Below are positions 25,594 to 36,147 of a stretch of DNA of 44,843 bases, one piece after another. Each line of letters begins with the position of its first letter. The stretch's first letter is position 1. This stretch comes from a virus. The notes below the pieces were generated by a model that saw nothing but the letters and a program-made list of their open reading frames with translations, was not told the DNA's origin and ran no database searches. Position numbers and translations under genes: made by a program. The stretch spans positions 1 through 44,843 of IMG/VR virus record IMGVR_UViG_3300022074_000095, one strand, 5' to 3'.

Positions 25594-26011
25594 AGAATTT
25601 TTAGAGTGGTTTGAAGGAGACTTTAACAACTGGGGACAGGCATCCAGTTGGCCATCTTACTATGCTCATGTACTGTTGACACATGAGAGGACAGAGGGTA
25701 ATAAGTTCCTATCACACCAGAGATATAAGTATAATAATAAAGAGTATAGACGTAAGGAGATAGAGATAGTAGAGAGAAATGGAGAGATCATAGCACTCAA
25801 CCCAGTAGCAGATATACACTTCCTCAAGGACGGTGACATGTATGTTGGACGTAACTTTAAAAAGGTGTGGGTTAACGAAGGATACCTCAGATCTGAGGCA
25901 ATATTGGAGAAAGATAAGTACACAGTGGTGGACAGAGGATACGATGAAGAGGGAAAACAGACATGGGGCAGTCGTTACGGACCATTTGTCTTCGATAAGA
26001 CGTATAAATAA
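25586..26011 (+). CDS. cpeT: CpeT-like phycobiliprotein lyase
   Basis: 141 residues. GDFNNWGQA near the start, SHQRYKYNNKEYRRKEIEI, and the characteristic TVVDRGYDEEGKQTWGS with GPFVF at the end match the CpeT/CpcT (T-type lyase) family. CpeT helps attach or chaperone phycoerythrobilin on phycoerythrin, and phage forms are known auxiliary genes. The phage PebS, 17 kb away, makes the same bilin. Confidence 0.87.
   Translation: MLEEFLEWFEGDFNNWGQASSWPSYYAHVLLTHERTEGNKFLSHQRYKYNNKEYRRKEIEIVERNGEIIALNPVADIHFLKDGDMYVGRNFKKVWVNEGYLRSEAILEKDKYTVVDRGYDEEGKQTWGSRYGPFVFDKTYK
26003..26010 (+). promoter_or_regulatory. Late promoter (TATAAATA) for tail-fibre genes
   Basis: A perfect late core overlaps the cpeT stop, 28 bases before the GTG of the first fibre gene. 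Confidence 0.8.
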
Positions 26012-26037
26012 ATGGAGAACTTAATGTAGGGATACGT

Positions 26038-27801
26038 GTGGCAACTCGTAAGATATCAGACCTAACTCTACTGACAACAGTATCACCTTCAGATACCCTT
26101 CTGTTACTTGATAACTCAGACCCAGTAGATACTAATAAAAAGACGGAAGTAGGATCCATATTCAAGGCTGTGCCTGGTGGATCACAGAACCAGCCTGGTC
26201 TAGCATTTGACCAGAAGACAGCGACTGGTTTATATTCAACAACTCAAGGTGAACTGGGCATATCACTCGGTGACTCCAAACTATTACTTGAGAAGCAATC
26301 TACTTCACTTGTATTATCTGCTAGAGACTCAGCAGACTCTAACTTAGACCTGACACTACAGGCACTAGGTACTGGTCTGATTAGATTCAACTCTACCATT
26401 GCTATCAATGACTCTGTATTTACTGTACCTAACAGTTCAGACAACAGTAAGATAATAAAATTTTCTGCCACACAACTACCCACAGGGACAACTAGGACAT
26501 TTGTTTTCCCTGACGCAGGAGTTGAGACTGATACTCTCGTAACTGTATCATCAACGCAGACACTTACCAGTAAGACACTTGTATCACCTATATTCACAGG
26601 TGACTTGACAGGTGTTAACCTTACATTATCTGGTAACTTACAGGTTGATGGTAACAGCACACTAGGATCAGACAATAACGATACAGTTACAGTCGCAGCG
26701 GTATCTACGTTCAACGCTAACCTTACAGCAAACAACCCAGTAACAATAAACGCAGCGACAACCTCGACTGATGACATAACTATCAATCAGACGAGTGGTA
26801 CTGGGACATATAAAAAGTTAAAGTTTTTTGATACAAGTCAGGACACCAACGCAGGAAGAGACGTAGCAGACCTAGCAGTCTCTACTGATTCAGCGTCAAG
26901 AGTTCTTGACTTACAGTATTATGATAGAGATACAGACTACGCATCTACCAATTACACATATGGTATTAGAGTAGCGAGTATCGCATATACTATGCCTGAT
27001 GTAACAGTCAACATCGTTAACGGTGCTGTAGATAGTTTCACTATCACAAATGCAGGTGCCAATATATCACAGGGAATGACAGCAGTCATACTTGGTGATG
27101 GTTCCGATGCTGTCGTAACTCCTGTAGTAATCAATGGTGCTCTAGCATCTGTTACTATCAACGCAGGGGGACAAGACTACACTGCTGCTACTATTCAGTT
27201 CACAACCTCTGGTGGTGGACTACAGTACAGGACATATGACCATGCTAATACCACACAGACAAGTAACGAGATTATCCACACAGGTAACCTTAACTTGATC
27301 AGTGAGATTGGTTCAGTCAGTAACTTAATTACAACTGGATCAGTCAACTTTGATAACGGTACATTCATATTGGATGATACAAATGATCGTGTAGGTATAG
27401 GTATCACTCCTAGTGCATATAAGCTCGAAGTCGGAGGAGATATATACTTTACAGGTGGTCAATTAATTGGTGGTGACTCATCATCATTTGTACTTCAGAG
27501 GAGACTAGATGCTACTCCAATGAGGTTCAACAAATTTGATGGTACCACTGAGATGATTATTGACTCAGATGGTCAGGTGGGTATCAACAAGACTCCTGCT
27601 AAACGATTTGATGTCTCAGGTGATAGTAATGTAGATGGAGACTTCTATGTTACTGAAACAGATTCAGTCAACCAGATCGGTGGTGCAGTGTATGCTAAAC
27701 GATTAAAGTTAACTGACCTCAATGGTGCAGTCCAAACAATTACTGCTGACACAATCTCTGCTACTAGCAGAACAAAAGTTATTTTCCACGCTTACTCTTA
27801 A
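26038..27801 (+). CDS. Tail-fibre-like virion protein
   Basis: 587 residues, Ser/Thr/Asn-rich and beta-strand rich. It starts MATRKISDLTLLTTVSPSDT, a form typical of cyanophage fibre N-termini, and carries repeated GNLQVDGNSTL and VGIGITPSAYKLEVGGD segments seen in trimeric fibres. GTG start with TAGGGA just upstream. Likely attaches to the baseplate or contacts the host. Confidence 0.7.
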   Translation: MATRKISDLTLLTTVSPSDTLLLLDNSDPVDTNKKTEVGSIFKAVPGGSQNQPGLAFDQKTATGLYSTTQGELGISLGDSKLLLEKQSTSLVLSARDSADSNLDLTLQALGTGLIRFNSTIAINDSVFTVPNSSDNSKIIKFSATQLPTGTTRTFVFPDAGVETDTLVTVSSTQTLTSKTLVSPIFTGDLTGVNLTLSGNLQVDGNSTLGSDNNDTVTVAAVSTFNANLTANNPVTINAATTSTDDITINQTSGTGTYKKLKFFDTSQDTNAGRDVADLAVSTDSASRVLDLQYYDRDTDYASTNYTYGIRVASIAYTMPDVTVNIVNGAVDSFTITNAGANISQGMTAVILGDGSDAVVTPVVINGALASVTINAGGQDYTAATIQFTTSGGGLQYRTYDHANTTQTSNEIIHTGNLNLISEIGSVSNLITTGSVNFDNGTFILDDTNDRVGIGITPSAYKLEVGGDIYFTGGQLIGGDSSSFVLQRRLDATPMRFNKFDGTTEMIIDSDGQVGINKTPAKRFDVSGDSNVDGDFYVTETDSVNQIGGAVYAKRLKLTDLNGAVQTITADTISATSRTKVIFHAYS

Positions 27802-27807
27802 AATTCA

Positions 27808-28797
27808 ATGGCAAATGGTGTACTAGCGTCATATCAGTCCGCTACAACAAAATATACTAATGCATATGTGGAACCCGCTACTAATCCTAACGGGCTAGTA
27901 CGTGCTGATTTCCCTATGTACACAACTCCTAGTGCTACACTCACAAGTGGTTCACTCAGGATGATGAATACGACTGGTGCTACAGCAACCGTAGACGTTG
28001 CTATTCAAGATTATACAGAACAGATTGAGTTTGCTGTTCCTGGCTCACAGAGTCCTACAGTATCAAACTTCTCGGAGTTTAGTTTTGTACCTAACTCAAA
28101 GGTAACATCTTCATATGTTATTATCTCAGGTCACAACGGTACAGCATATGTACCTGGCGAAGTGTTGACTGTTACTGGTGGACCTGCGGGTACACAGACA
28201 GCAAAGTGCATCGCATGGGACGCTGCTAACCTCAAGGTGTGGTATGAACAACCCGCAGGGTCATGGCCAACAACTATTGCTTCAATGACACTAGCAGGAG
28301 CTGGTGGTGGAAGTGGTACTATTACTGATTCATACGTAGGAACCAGTGGTAGAGTCATATTCTATGACAGACTACAGGGTCAGTTATTGATACAGAATGA
28401 TACTGTAATCAATAATCTCAAGTCATTATATTATACAGAACCAGCTAACCAAATGGTATCTGGTATCGGTGGAGCAGGACAACTATCAATCTCATCAAGA
28501 GGTTATGAGTGGTTACCTTCACTAGCAACAGTGAAATTATATAATAGTGGGCAAAATGGTGCCACTGTGACTGCTGAGTGGAAGCAGAACGAGGGTAGTC
28601 AACCAGAGGTTATTATCTCAGGTGTATCCTATAGTAATGATCAGAACAAGATCTTAAAATCATATCCAATTCCAAACAATTCTGAAGTGAGTTTGACAGG
28701 TCTGGTACTTGAACAGTGGCAGAATCTATATGTAAGTGCGTCAGCTGGCGTAGCATTTAATTTTATAGGATTTGAAGAAAGCGTAACTATTAGTTAA
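27808..28797 (+). CDS. Virion structural protein, beta-rich
   Basis: 329 residues of beta-rich, Gly/Ser/Thr-rich sequence: TYVEPATNPNG-type start (NAYVEPATNPNG), repeated SGHNGTAYVPGEVLTVTGG and SYVGTSGRVIFYD. Sits between two fibre proteins. Probably a fibre or collar component; not recognised. Confidence 0.6.
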   Translation: MANGVLASYQSATTKYTNAYVEPATNPNGLVRADFPMYTTPSATLTSGSLRMMNTTGATATVDVAIQDYTEQIEFAVPGSQSPTVSNFSEFSFVPNSKVTSSYVIISGHNGTAYVPGEVLTVTGGPAGTQTAKCIAWDAANLKVWYEQPAGSWPTTIASMTLAGAGGGSGTITDSYVGTSGRVIFYDRLQGQLLIQNDTVINNLKSLYYTEPANQMVSGIGGAGQLSISSRGYEWLPSLATVKLYNSGQNGATVTAEWKQNEGSQPEVIISGVSYSNDQNKILKSYPIPNNSEVSLTGLVLEQWQNLYVSASAGVAFNFIGFEESVTIS

Positions 28798-28801
28798 TTA
28801 A

Positions 28802-31800
28802 ATGGCACTAACAAGACTAAAGAATGTCTTTACCTCGAAGACAGGCCGTTGTATCTACGTCAACCCAGACGATTTTGATGCATCGGATTCTTTTGATAAT
28901 AGAGGTAATAGTCCTAACAGACCATTCAAGTCAATACAAAGAGCACTGGTTGAGTCAGCACGATTCTCATATCGTACTGGACAGTTCAACGATGCTTTCG
29001 AGTCATTTACTATAGTATTATATCCCTCTGAATATGTACTGGACAACAGACCAGGCACAAATACCACAGGGCAAGCATTTATAGACGACGATATACCCAT
29101 ATTAAACTCTAGTTCTGATTTAGATTTACAGAACTCAGATGGTACACCTAACCCAGACAACTTACTCTATAAGTTCAACTCAGTAGAAGGTGGTATCATC
29201 ATCCCAAGAGGTACATCCCTCGTGGGTATGGATCTTAGAAAGACCAAACTAAAACCATTATATATTCCTGATCCAGAATCAGGATCAATCGAAAGATCAG
29301 CAATATTCAGAGTTACTGGTGGATGTTATTTCTGGCAGTTCTCATTCTTTGATGGTCCTAAAACTGGTGTGTACACAGACCCAGCTCAACCAACAGCATC
29401 TACACCTCCAACATACTCTCACCACAAATTGTGTTGCTTTGAGTATGCTGATGGTAAAAATGTTTTGAGCAGTGTTAATGACACATCTGGTAACGCTCTT
29501 ACTATCACTGACCTAGATCTATACTATCAGAAAGTAGCAAGAGCATTTGATGATATCCCTGACACTACTGGTGTAACCTCAGCAGATGAGTTCCAGAAGA
29601 GAGTCGAGGAGAACAGAATTGTAGGTCCTAATACCTCAGGTCCTATTACTATCAGTAGTATAGTCACTGACTATATCAACAGTGGTGTGTATACTACAAC
29701 AGCAGAGGTAACAACAACAACCCCTCATGGATTTTCTAACGGAACCCCAGTTCAAATCGAAGGTGTCTCAGGGTCTGTGGCTAGTAGATTTAACGGTTCA
29801 TATTTTATTACAGAAGTACCAACCACAACGACCTTCCGATACATAATAAAGAACCCTAATCAGGCTGCTCCTGCTAACAACCCAACTGCTACTGGTTCTA
29901 CAGTACGAGTTGAGATTGATAACGTTGACTCAGCGTCACCATACATATTCAACATATCCCTACGTTCAACATGGGGTACATGTGGTATGCATGCTGATGG
30001 TGCTAAGGCAACTGGATTCAAATCTATGGTTGTTGCTCAGTTCACTGGAGTATCACTGCAGAAGGATGACAACGCATTCATCAAATGGGATGGATCAACT
30101 TATATTCAAGGTAATCATACAGATGGCGACAGTATATACAGACCGACGTACCGAAACTTCCACGTTAAGTGCTCTAACGATGCAGTTATTCAGGCAGTTT
30201 CTGTTTTCGCTGTTGGTTTTGCTGATCATTTCGTTGCCCTTAGCGGTGGCGACCAGTCAATTACAAACTCTAACTCTAACTTCGGATCGTGCTCTCTAAG
30301 AGCGAAGGGATTTAAGAACCTACCGTTCACACAGGATAAGGCTGGTAAGGTCACACATATCATTCCTCCTAAGAAACTAACGAGGACATATGCATTAATA
30401 AATGGATACACATTCACTACTCAGCTGAACAATAGGACAGTCACGTCCTCTCCTGCTAACAACACTCATGGACTGGTTGCTGATCAATTCATACGTATTG
30501 GTGCTGAGGATGCAGTAGAATCATATCAGATTTCAAGCGTAGCAAGTGATGGCACACTGACACTCAACAGAGGATATCGTGGTACAGCTGGTTCATACTC
30601 AGTGTATGGCGGTACGATTGATGAGATACCAGTTGGTTACATAGCACTTGACGTACAGAAGATAAAATATAATAGTAGTAGAACAGTGGGTACAGGTAAA
30701 CCCACATGGAACACCTCAACAACAATTCCAGCTAACACAAGTGTAGTATATGGTGGTAAAGCGTATTATACTGTTAATGGTGGTACTACTGGCTCTACTC
30801 CTCCCACATGGAGCACCGCACCTCTTGCCAGATCTGACGGTGGAGTCACATGGTCATACATTGGAGATGTAGACACAAGATTATATCTCTATGGATATAA
30901 CTCAGAAGCAACTAAACCTCCATACAAACTACAGGGTTATAACCTTGGTGCACGTATCAATGACGTATTATATGTTTCATTGATCAATGGTTCTACACCT
31001 CAGACATACTATGCTAATATCACACCAACAGGATCACAGACTGTAGCTGATGTACATTTCACTAACATCACTACACAGCAGTTCGTACCTGGTGACCCTA
31101 ATCACCCACTACAGTACGATAGCGAACTCAACTGTTGGTATGTAAGAATTACTTCAGCAACAAGTAGCAACACAAGTTATGGTGTACACTATCACTTAGG
31201 TAACGAAGCATTCTACGATACATCACTATTCACTGGTGCATCATATATGATGAGGATACCTGACAACAGGTCATCTAGAGACAGAACATATCGTATGAGA
31301 TATGTGGTAGACAGCTCAGTTCTATCAAGAGACCCAATCAACGGTTATATTATTCAACCACGTAACGTTGCTACTGGTCAGTCATACGAAAAAGTATATT
31401 ATATCTACGATATTGAGAAGGTACAGACACTACAGTCAGGTGCACAGAATGGTATTTACTATCTAACCATGTTAAATGGTAAGATCAGTCCATCCAACGG
31501 TAACCTCAGTAACTTTGCGTTCTCTCAGAATATCAACAACCTATATCCTCAGTTAGATAAGGATAACCCAACTGAAGATCCACTCAAGGCAACATCAATA
31601 GCATCTAATACTATTGTTGGACTTGTTACTACCAGTGATGATACTGGAGCTGAAGCACTTGATCGCTCAATCACACGTGAGGTTGTATCTGACTACATCC
31701 TAGAGCAGAAGAATAACTACACAAACTATGCATCAGCTGACCCAGCCAGTGCTAACTTCATCACACTAGAAGCACGTGATGGTGATGCAGAGGAAATAAA

Positions 31801-33325
31801 CCTAGCACTAAGGATGATACCACTGAACAGTACAGGTGGTACAGACCTAGAGGTTAGACGACCTAGTATCTTAAGATCAGGTAACCACACATTTGAATAC
31901 GTTGGTTTCGGACCAGGTAACTATTCAACTGGTCTACCTTCAGTACAGAACAGAGTTCTTACAAGTGATGAGATACTACTAGCACAGTCACAGAAGGAAG
32001 AAGGTGGTATCGCATTCTACTCTGGATTGAACAGTAACGGTGACCTATTCATTGGTAACACCAAGATCAGTTCAGTTACAGGTGAAGAAGAATCACTAGA
32101 CACTCCAGTGTTATCAGTTGTTGGTGAGACAGCAAACTTACGTCCTACATTTGATGAGATAATCGTCAGGGATAAGATAACTATTGAGAGTAATACTCTA
32201 ACAACAGAATTTAAAGGTAAGTTCCTTGTACAGGGTGAGACTACAGTTAATGATAGAATCACGTGTGCTGACATCACAGTCGGTAAAACAGGTGAGTCAA
32301 GTAAAAACATTGACGTTGTAGGATCATCGCCTGGTTCTGGATCAGCAAACGATGGTGACTGGAAACTATTAGAACTACCTACACGTGGTACCTATCTAGG
32401 ATGGTACTGGGATGGTAACTATTGGGTCAAGCAAGGATTAACAGACACAGGTAATATTAGAATTACAGGTGGAGCAGGTAACTCTGACGCAACAGGTGAC
32501 ATTCAACTCGTGAATGGGTTAGGCATTGACATACAGTCAACTGGTACACTGACAGTAGGCACAGGTGCTACAACACTAGGTGGTACACTAGCAGTAACCA
32601 ATCAGGCTACATTCTCGAATGACGTGGCAGTATATGGTGGTGACATCACAACTAACCAGAGTACATTCAACCTAATCAATACTACAGCAACCACACTACG
32701 CATAGGTGGAGCAGCAACCAACGTATCAATCGGTGCTAGCAGTGGTACTACAACCATTAACAATGAACTATCATTGAGTGGTGACTTTACTATTGGTGGT
32801 GGTGACCTCACAGTCGGATCAACAAATGTTATTTCAGACAGTGGTGGTACATGTTCATTAAAAGGTATTGATAGTATAGACTCTACGACTGAAGCGACTA
32901 TCGAGAGTGCTATAGATACATTAAGCAACTTGACATCAGCCAGTTCTTTGAGTACAGTAGGTACTATTGGAACAGGTTCATGGCAAGGTAGTATAATTAA
33001 CAGGACATATGGTGGTACAGGTCTAAACACCTCATCCATATCTAATGGTCAGTTACTTATAGGTTCATCAAGTGGATTCGCACTAGCAAATATTAGTGCG
33101 GGTAATGGTATCAGTGTTACTAATGGTACAAATAGTATACAAATAGCAAACACTGGTGTAAGATCACTAGCAGTCAGCAACCAAGGTTCAAGTATCAGTC
33201 TTAACGCAAGCACAGGTACATTGACACTAACAATAGGATCAGGATCCAACGCATACGGATCAAGAACAGTCTCTACTAACAACCCTAGTGGTGGTAGTAA
33301 CGGAGACGTATGGTACAGATATTAA
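28802..33325 (+). CDS. Very large tail-fibre protein
   Basis: 1507 residues, the largest gene here. The N-terminus (NPDDFDASDSFDNRGNSPNRPFKSIQRAL in pieces: DNRGNSPNRPFKSIQRAL, then YVLDNRPGTN) matches a right-handed beta-helix protein common in cyanophage fibre clusters. The middle has many NGSYFITEVP and TLNRGYRGTAGS modules, and the C-terminus has repeated GTGATTLGGTLAV strands, ending in PSGGSNGDVWYRY. Likely forms long trimeric fibres. Confidence 0.75.
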   Translation: MALTRLKNVFTSKTGRCIYVNPDDFDASDSFDNRGNSPNRPFKSIQRALVESARFSYRTGQFNDAFESFTIVLYPSEYVLDNRPGTNTTGQAFIDDDIPILNSSSDLDLQNSDGTPNPDNLLYKFNSVEGGIIIPRGTSLVGMDLRKTKLKPLYIPDPESGSIERSAIFRVTGGCYFWQFSFFDGPKTGVYTDPAQPTASTPPTYSHHKLCCFEYADGKNVLSSVNDTSGNALTITDLDLYYQKVARAFDDIPDTTGVTSADEFQKRVEENRIVGPNTSGPITISSIVTDYINSGVYTTTAEVTTTTPHGFSNGTPVQIEGVSGSVASRFNGSYFITEVPTTTTFRYIIKNPNQAAPANNPTATGSTVRVEIDNVDSASPYIFNISLRSTWGTCGMHADGAKATGFKSMVVAQFTGVSLQKDDNAFIKWDGSTYIQGNHTDGDSIYRPTYRNFHVKCSNDAVIQAVSVFAVGFADHFVALSGGDQSITNSNSNFGSCSLRAKGFKNLPFTQDKAGKVTHIIPPKKLTRTYALINGYTFTTQLNNRTVTSSPANNTHGLVADQFIRIGAEDAVESYQISSVASDGTLTLNRGYRGTAGSYSVYGGTIDEIPVGYIALDVQKIKYNSSRTVGTGKPTWNTSTTIPANTSVVYGGKAYYTVNGGTTGSTPPTWSTAPLARSDGGVTWSYIGDVDTRLYLYGYNSEATKPPYKLQGYNLGARINDVLYVSLINGSTPQTYYANITPTGSQTVADVHFTNITTQQFVPGDPNHPLQYDSELNCWYVRITSATSSNTSYGVHYHLGNEAFYDTSLFTGASYMMRIPDNRSSRDRTYRMRYVVDSSVLSRDPINGYIIQPRNVATGQSYEKVYYIYDIEKVQTLQSGAQNGIYYLTMLNGKISPSNGNLSNFAFSQNINNLYPQLDKDNPTEDPLKATSIASNTIVGLVTTSDDTGAEALDRSITREVVSDYILEQKNNYTNYASADPASANFITLEARDGDAEEINLALRMIPLNSTGGTDLEVRRPSILRSGNHTFEYVGFGPGNYSTGLPSVQNRVLTSDEILLAQSQKEEGGIAFYSGLNSNGDLFIGNTKISSVTGEEESLDTPVLSVVGETANLRPTFDEIIVRDKITIESNTLTTEFKGKFLVQGETTVNDRITCADITVGKTGESSKNIDVVGSSPGSGSANDGDWKLLELPTRGTYLGWYWDGNYWVKQGLTDTGNIRITGGAGNSDATGDIQLVNGLGIDIQSTGTLTVGTGATTLGGTLAVTNQATFSNDVAVYGGDITTNQSTFNLINTTATTLRIGGAATNVSIGASSGTTTINNELSLSGDFTIGGGDLTVGSTNVISDSGGTCSLKGIDSIDSTTEATIESAIDTLSNLTSASSLSTVGTIGTGSWQGSIINRTYGGTGLNTSSISNGQLLIGSSSGFALANISAGNGISVTNGTNSIQIANTGVRSLAVSNQGSSISLNASTGTLTLTIGSGSNAYGSRTVSTNNPSGGSNGDVWYRY

Positions 33326-33328
33326 ATT

Positions 33329-34249
33329 ATGGCATTACCTTATGATGCAGGGATAGCGAACTACCTCAGTCCTACTCTGCACTCACGTACAAAATCTGGT
33401 GGCACATGGCGATGGGTCGACCAACTATCGGTCAGACACAGTGGTTCATGGCGTACAGTCAAACAAGCATATGTTAAATCTGGTGGTTCATGGCGTAAGT
33501 ATCATGATGCAGAGAATGTATTTACATTCTATGTCACTCTAGATGGTACACGTACCTCCACATTTAATTTAAACACATGGTTAACTACCAGTGGGTATCA
33601 GTCACCATCACTCAGTCGTACATATAATAATGGCGATAGAATACGTGGTGTGATACACGTCACAGGTAAACAGGGTGGTAATCCTGGCATTAACATAGGT
33701 AACTTTGGTAGTGACTCACGTGTGTATATCAAAGTCAACAGTAATTGTAGAATCGCAGGATATGGTGGTAATGGTGGTAACATAGGTAGTGGTGGACAGT
33801 CAGCTGGCACAGCATTATATACTCGCACAGGTGTGTTCATTGAGAACAATGGACAGATGTGGGGAGGTGGAGGCGGTGGCCGTGGTGGAAACAACGGTCA
33901 GTGTGTAGGAACATACTATTACAACTATAACTGCGGTAAGAACTGCTACAGACAGGGAACTGGTTACAACTACAACCCTGCATCAGGTGGTGGAGGTGGC
34001 GGTGGAGCTGGTATCCCTGCTGGCTCTGGCAGACAGCGTGGTAACAATGGTAGTTACAACTCAGGTGGTAACGGTGGATCAGGAAATGGATGCGGATCCA
34101 ATGCAGGTGGTAAGGGTGGAAATCCTGGTCAGAATGCATCAGGTGGTAACTCAGGTTCCAACGGTAACAGTGGGAACTATATAGATGGAGCGTCCTATGT
34201 ATACTCATGGGTCAGCACAGGAGACCGTAGGGGTCGTTCATCAGGATAA
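33329..34249 (+). CDS. Glycine-rich tail-tip protein, adhesin-like
   Basis: 306 residues. Residues 1-110 hold three SGGSWR/SGSWR repeats and a beta domain. From about 145 the chain is packed with Gly runs (GGNGGNIGSGG, GGGGGGRGGNN, ASGGGGGGGAG, GGNGGSGNGCG) separated by short variable loops. This is the composition of T-even gp38 adhesins, whose polyglycine sheets display variable host-binding loops. Five cysteines lie in the second half. It sits at the end of the fibre cluster, as adhesins do. Confidence 0.65.
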   Translation: MALPYDAGIANYLSPTLHSRTKSGGTWRWVDQLSVRHSGSWRTVKQAYVKSGGSWRKYHDAENVFTFYVTLDGTRTSTFNLNTWLTTSGYQSPSLSRTYNNGDRIRGVIHVTGKQGGNPGINIGNFGSDSRVYIKVNSNCRIAGYGGNGGNIGSGGQSAGTALYTRTGVFIENNGQMWGGGGGGRGGNNGQCVGTYYYNYNCGKNCYRQGTGYNYNPASGGGGGGGAGIPAGSGRQRGNNGSYNSGGNGGSGNGCGSNAGGKGGNPGQNASGGNSGSNGNSGNYIDGASYVYSWVSTGDRRGRSSG

Positions 34250-34251
34250 CA

Positions 34252-34713
34252 ATGGCACAATCAGAACTAACACAAGAACCTCAGTTTAAAGTATACGGTG
34301 CAGACTCTGTAAAGTTTACTGTCACTGAGGTAGACGACACAACAAAACAGATCATAGTATCAGTCAACTGCAGTGAGCTCACAACTCAACCAGATGATAT
34401 TATTATTGATGCATGGAATCTCAATGCTACTGAACCAGTGAGGTTACAGATAGCAAAACTTGTATTCGATGCAGTATTATTACAGAAGAATCTAGAGTCA
34501 GACAGCTCAACACAGATGACATCATGTAATACTATCAGGTCACAGGAACAGACAGTCACTGCAACCGAGTTAGAGTCACATCTAACAGAGATGCACAAAC
34601 AGACTGCTAATCATTTTGATCCACTACTCACAGAGACTAGGATCACAACTATATTCCACGAAGATGACTTCGACTTCCAATTTGAAAACTTAATGAAAGA
34701 GTTGAATAGCTAA
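34252..34713 (+). CDS. Unknown protein of the fibre cluster
   Basis: 153 residues, acidic, with a beta-rich first half and a helical second half (LESHLTEMHKQTANHFDPL). It begins two bases after the adhesin-like gene and overlaps the next start by one base. No family recognised; may be a chaperone or virion part. Confidence 0.55.
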   Translation: MAQSELTQEPQFKVYGADSVKFTVTEVDDTTKQIIVSVNCSELTTQPDDIIIDAWNLNATEPVRLQIAKLVFDAVLLQKNLESDSSTQMTSCNTIRSQEQTVTATELESHLTEMHKQTANHFDPLLTETRITTIFHEDDFDFQFENLMKELNS

Positions 34714-35474
34714 TGTATGATATCAGTGAGAACAAATCATATGACATAGCAGCCTATGGGTTCGGTAAGAAGACTGAGCAGCATGGGTTTGAGATATTGT
34801 CATGTGTCTCAGCACGTGAAGGTAAGAAAATATTTGGTAATGACCCTGATATTACAGAGGTGAAACCAGACTTTGACTTGTTAGCTGACTGGATAACCAA
34901 GAACCCTAGTGGTAAGGTGGCAGCAGCAGAGACATTGCTACGTAAGTATGGTTATGATGAGGCTACAGTGCATCACAGGACAGTATTATTCACATCACAG
35001 TGGAGAACAGATGCATTAAATATGCCTGACCATAGTCTGTTATATCATGCAGGAGCATACTCACAGTTTAAAATGCCAGGTGTATGTAGACTGACCTCAG
35101 TCGTGAAGGATGGATCCTCAGTGTGCGTCGGACCTATGGATGCTAAGAATTATCAGAGGAAAGTATATAAGTTTGAGACAAGTGGTAGATTTAAACCAGA
35201 GACAGAAGGAAGTATCATAGTACCAACAGAGGACTGTTATGTTCAAGGGTTCCTACTCAAGAGACACATGGCATTCAAGTGCACTGTGACTGACTGGCAA
35301 TCATTCAATGTAACTAAACCAACATGGTTGATAGAGTTTACAACTACTGAAGTTGATCCCGTTGCTACGGGCAGACAGTGGTTACAACAGTTCGAGGATG
35401 GGCTCATTGAGTTTGTAGATAGAGTACCTAAAGAGTATAAGTACAGTAACGACAAAGGATTATATGTTGAGTGA
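34713..35474 (+). CDS. Unknown, paralogue of next gene (A)
   Basis: 253 residues. The middle contains HHRTVLFTSQW, LLYHAGAYSQFKMPGVCRLT, SVCVGPMD and SIIVPTEDCYVQG. The following gene has the same order with related residues, so these are a tandem duplicate pair. Beta-rich with no catalytic motif seen. Location after the fibre genes suggests a virion part or assembly aid. Confidence 0.6.
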   Translation: MYDISENKSYDIAAYGFGKKTEQHGFEILSCVSAREGKKIFGNDPDITEVKPDFDLLADWITKNPSGKVAAAETLLRKYGYDEATVHHRTVLFTSQWRTDALNMPDHSLLYHAGAYSQFKMPGVCRLTSVVKDGSSVCVGPMDAKNYQRKVYKFETSGRFKPETEGSIIVPTEDCYVQGFLLKRHMAFKCTVTDWQSFNVTKPTWLIEFTTTEVDPVATGRQWLQQFEDGLIEFVDRVPKEYKYSNDKGLYVE

Positions 35475-36147
35475 CGCAGTGATCCAAGACTTCGGTCATG
35501 GTATTACAGTTTTATATTATAACAACGTAAAGAAAGGATTCAAGTTCATCGGTGATGACCCTGAAGGTAAGGTCATACCTATTTCTGAGGATGTAAGAGA
35601 GAAAGTATATACAAAGACAGGCATAACAGGATCAGATCCCAACGTACCAGCTAGAGCATACTTAGATAAGTTCTACCTACACAACAGGTGTCTGTTGTTT
35701 CCTAGTGGCATGTGGATGAGTGAGACAGCAGGAGTACCACACACTCTCATGTATAAAGCAGGAGCATACTGTAACTTTAAGATGGCAGGGATGACTAGAC
35801 TCACAGCACTGACAGATAATGCCAGTGCTATTTGTATAGGACCTGATCCTGGTCATGAGACCATAGGATACTATGCTCGGACAGTACACAAGATAGATGG
35901 AGATATATTATTTGACCGTACTGACAGAGTACTTGTCGCAACACAGGATATGTGGTATGATGGTGATATCATTACAGCAGGAAGACCATATCTAACTAAG
36001 CGTAAGGGTAAACTAAAGTTGCTAAACGCAGGATATATGGTAGAATTCTGGTTAGATGATGTGAATATTGAGGAGTCAGTCACTGACTATATCAATATGT
36101 GGATCAACCATAACATAATATTAAAAGAACGACGTGCCAAGAATTAA
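35464..36147 (+). CDS. Unknown, paralogue of previous gene (B)
   Basis: 227 residues. HNRCLLFPSGMW, LMYKAGAYCNFKMAGMTRLT, AICIGPDPG and RVLVATQDMWYDG parallel the previous protein position by position. The start overlaps it by 11 bases. Shares the FKM-G--RLT signature but differs in the ends. Confidence 0.6.
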   Translation: MLSDAVIQDFGHGITVLYYNNVKKGFKFIGDDPEGKVIPISEDVREKVYTKTGITGSDPNVPARAYLDKFYLHNRCLLFPSGMWMSETAGVPHTLMYKAGAYCNFKMAGMTRLTALTDNASAICIGPDPGHETIGYYARTVHKIDGDILFDRTDRVLVATQDMWYDGDIITAGRPYLTKRKGKLKLLNAGYMVEFWLDDVNIEESVTDYINMWINHNIILKERRAKN

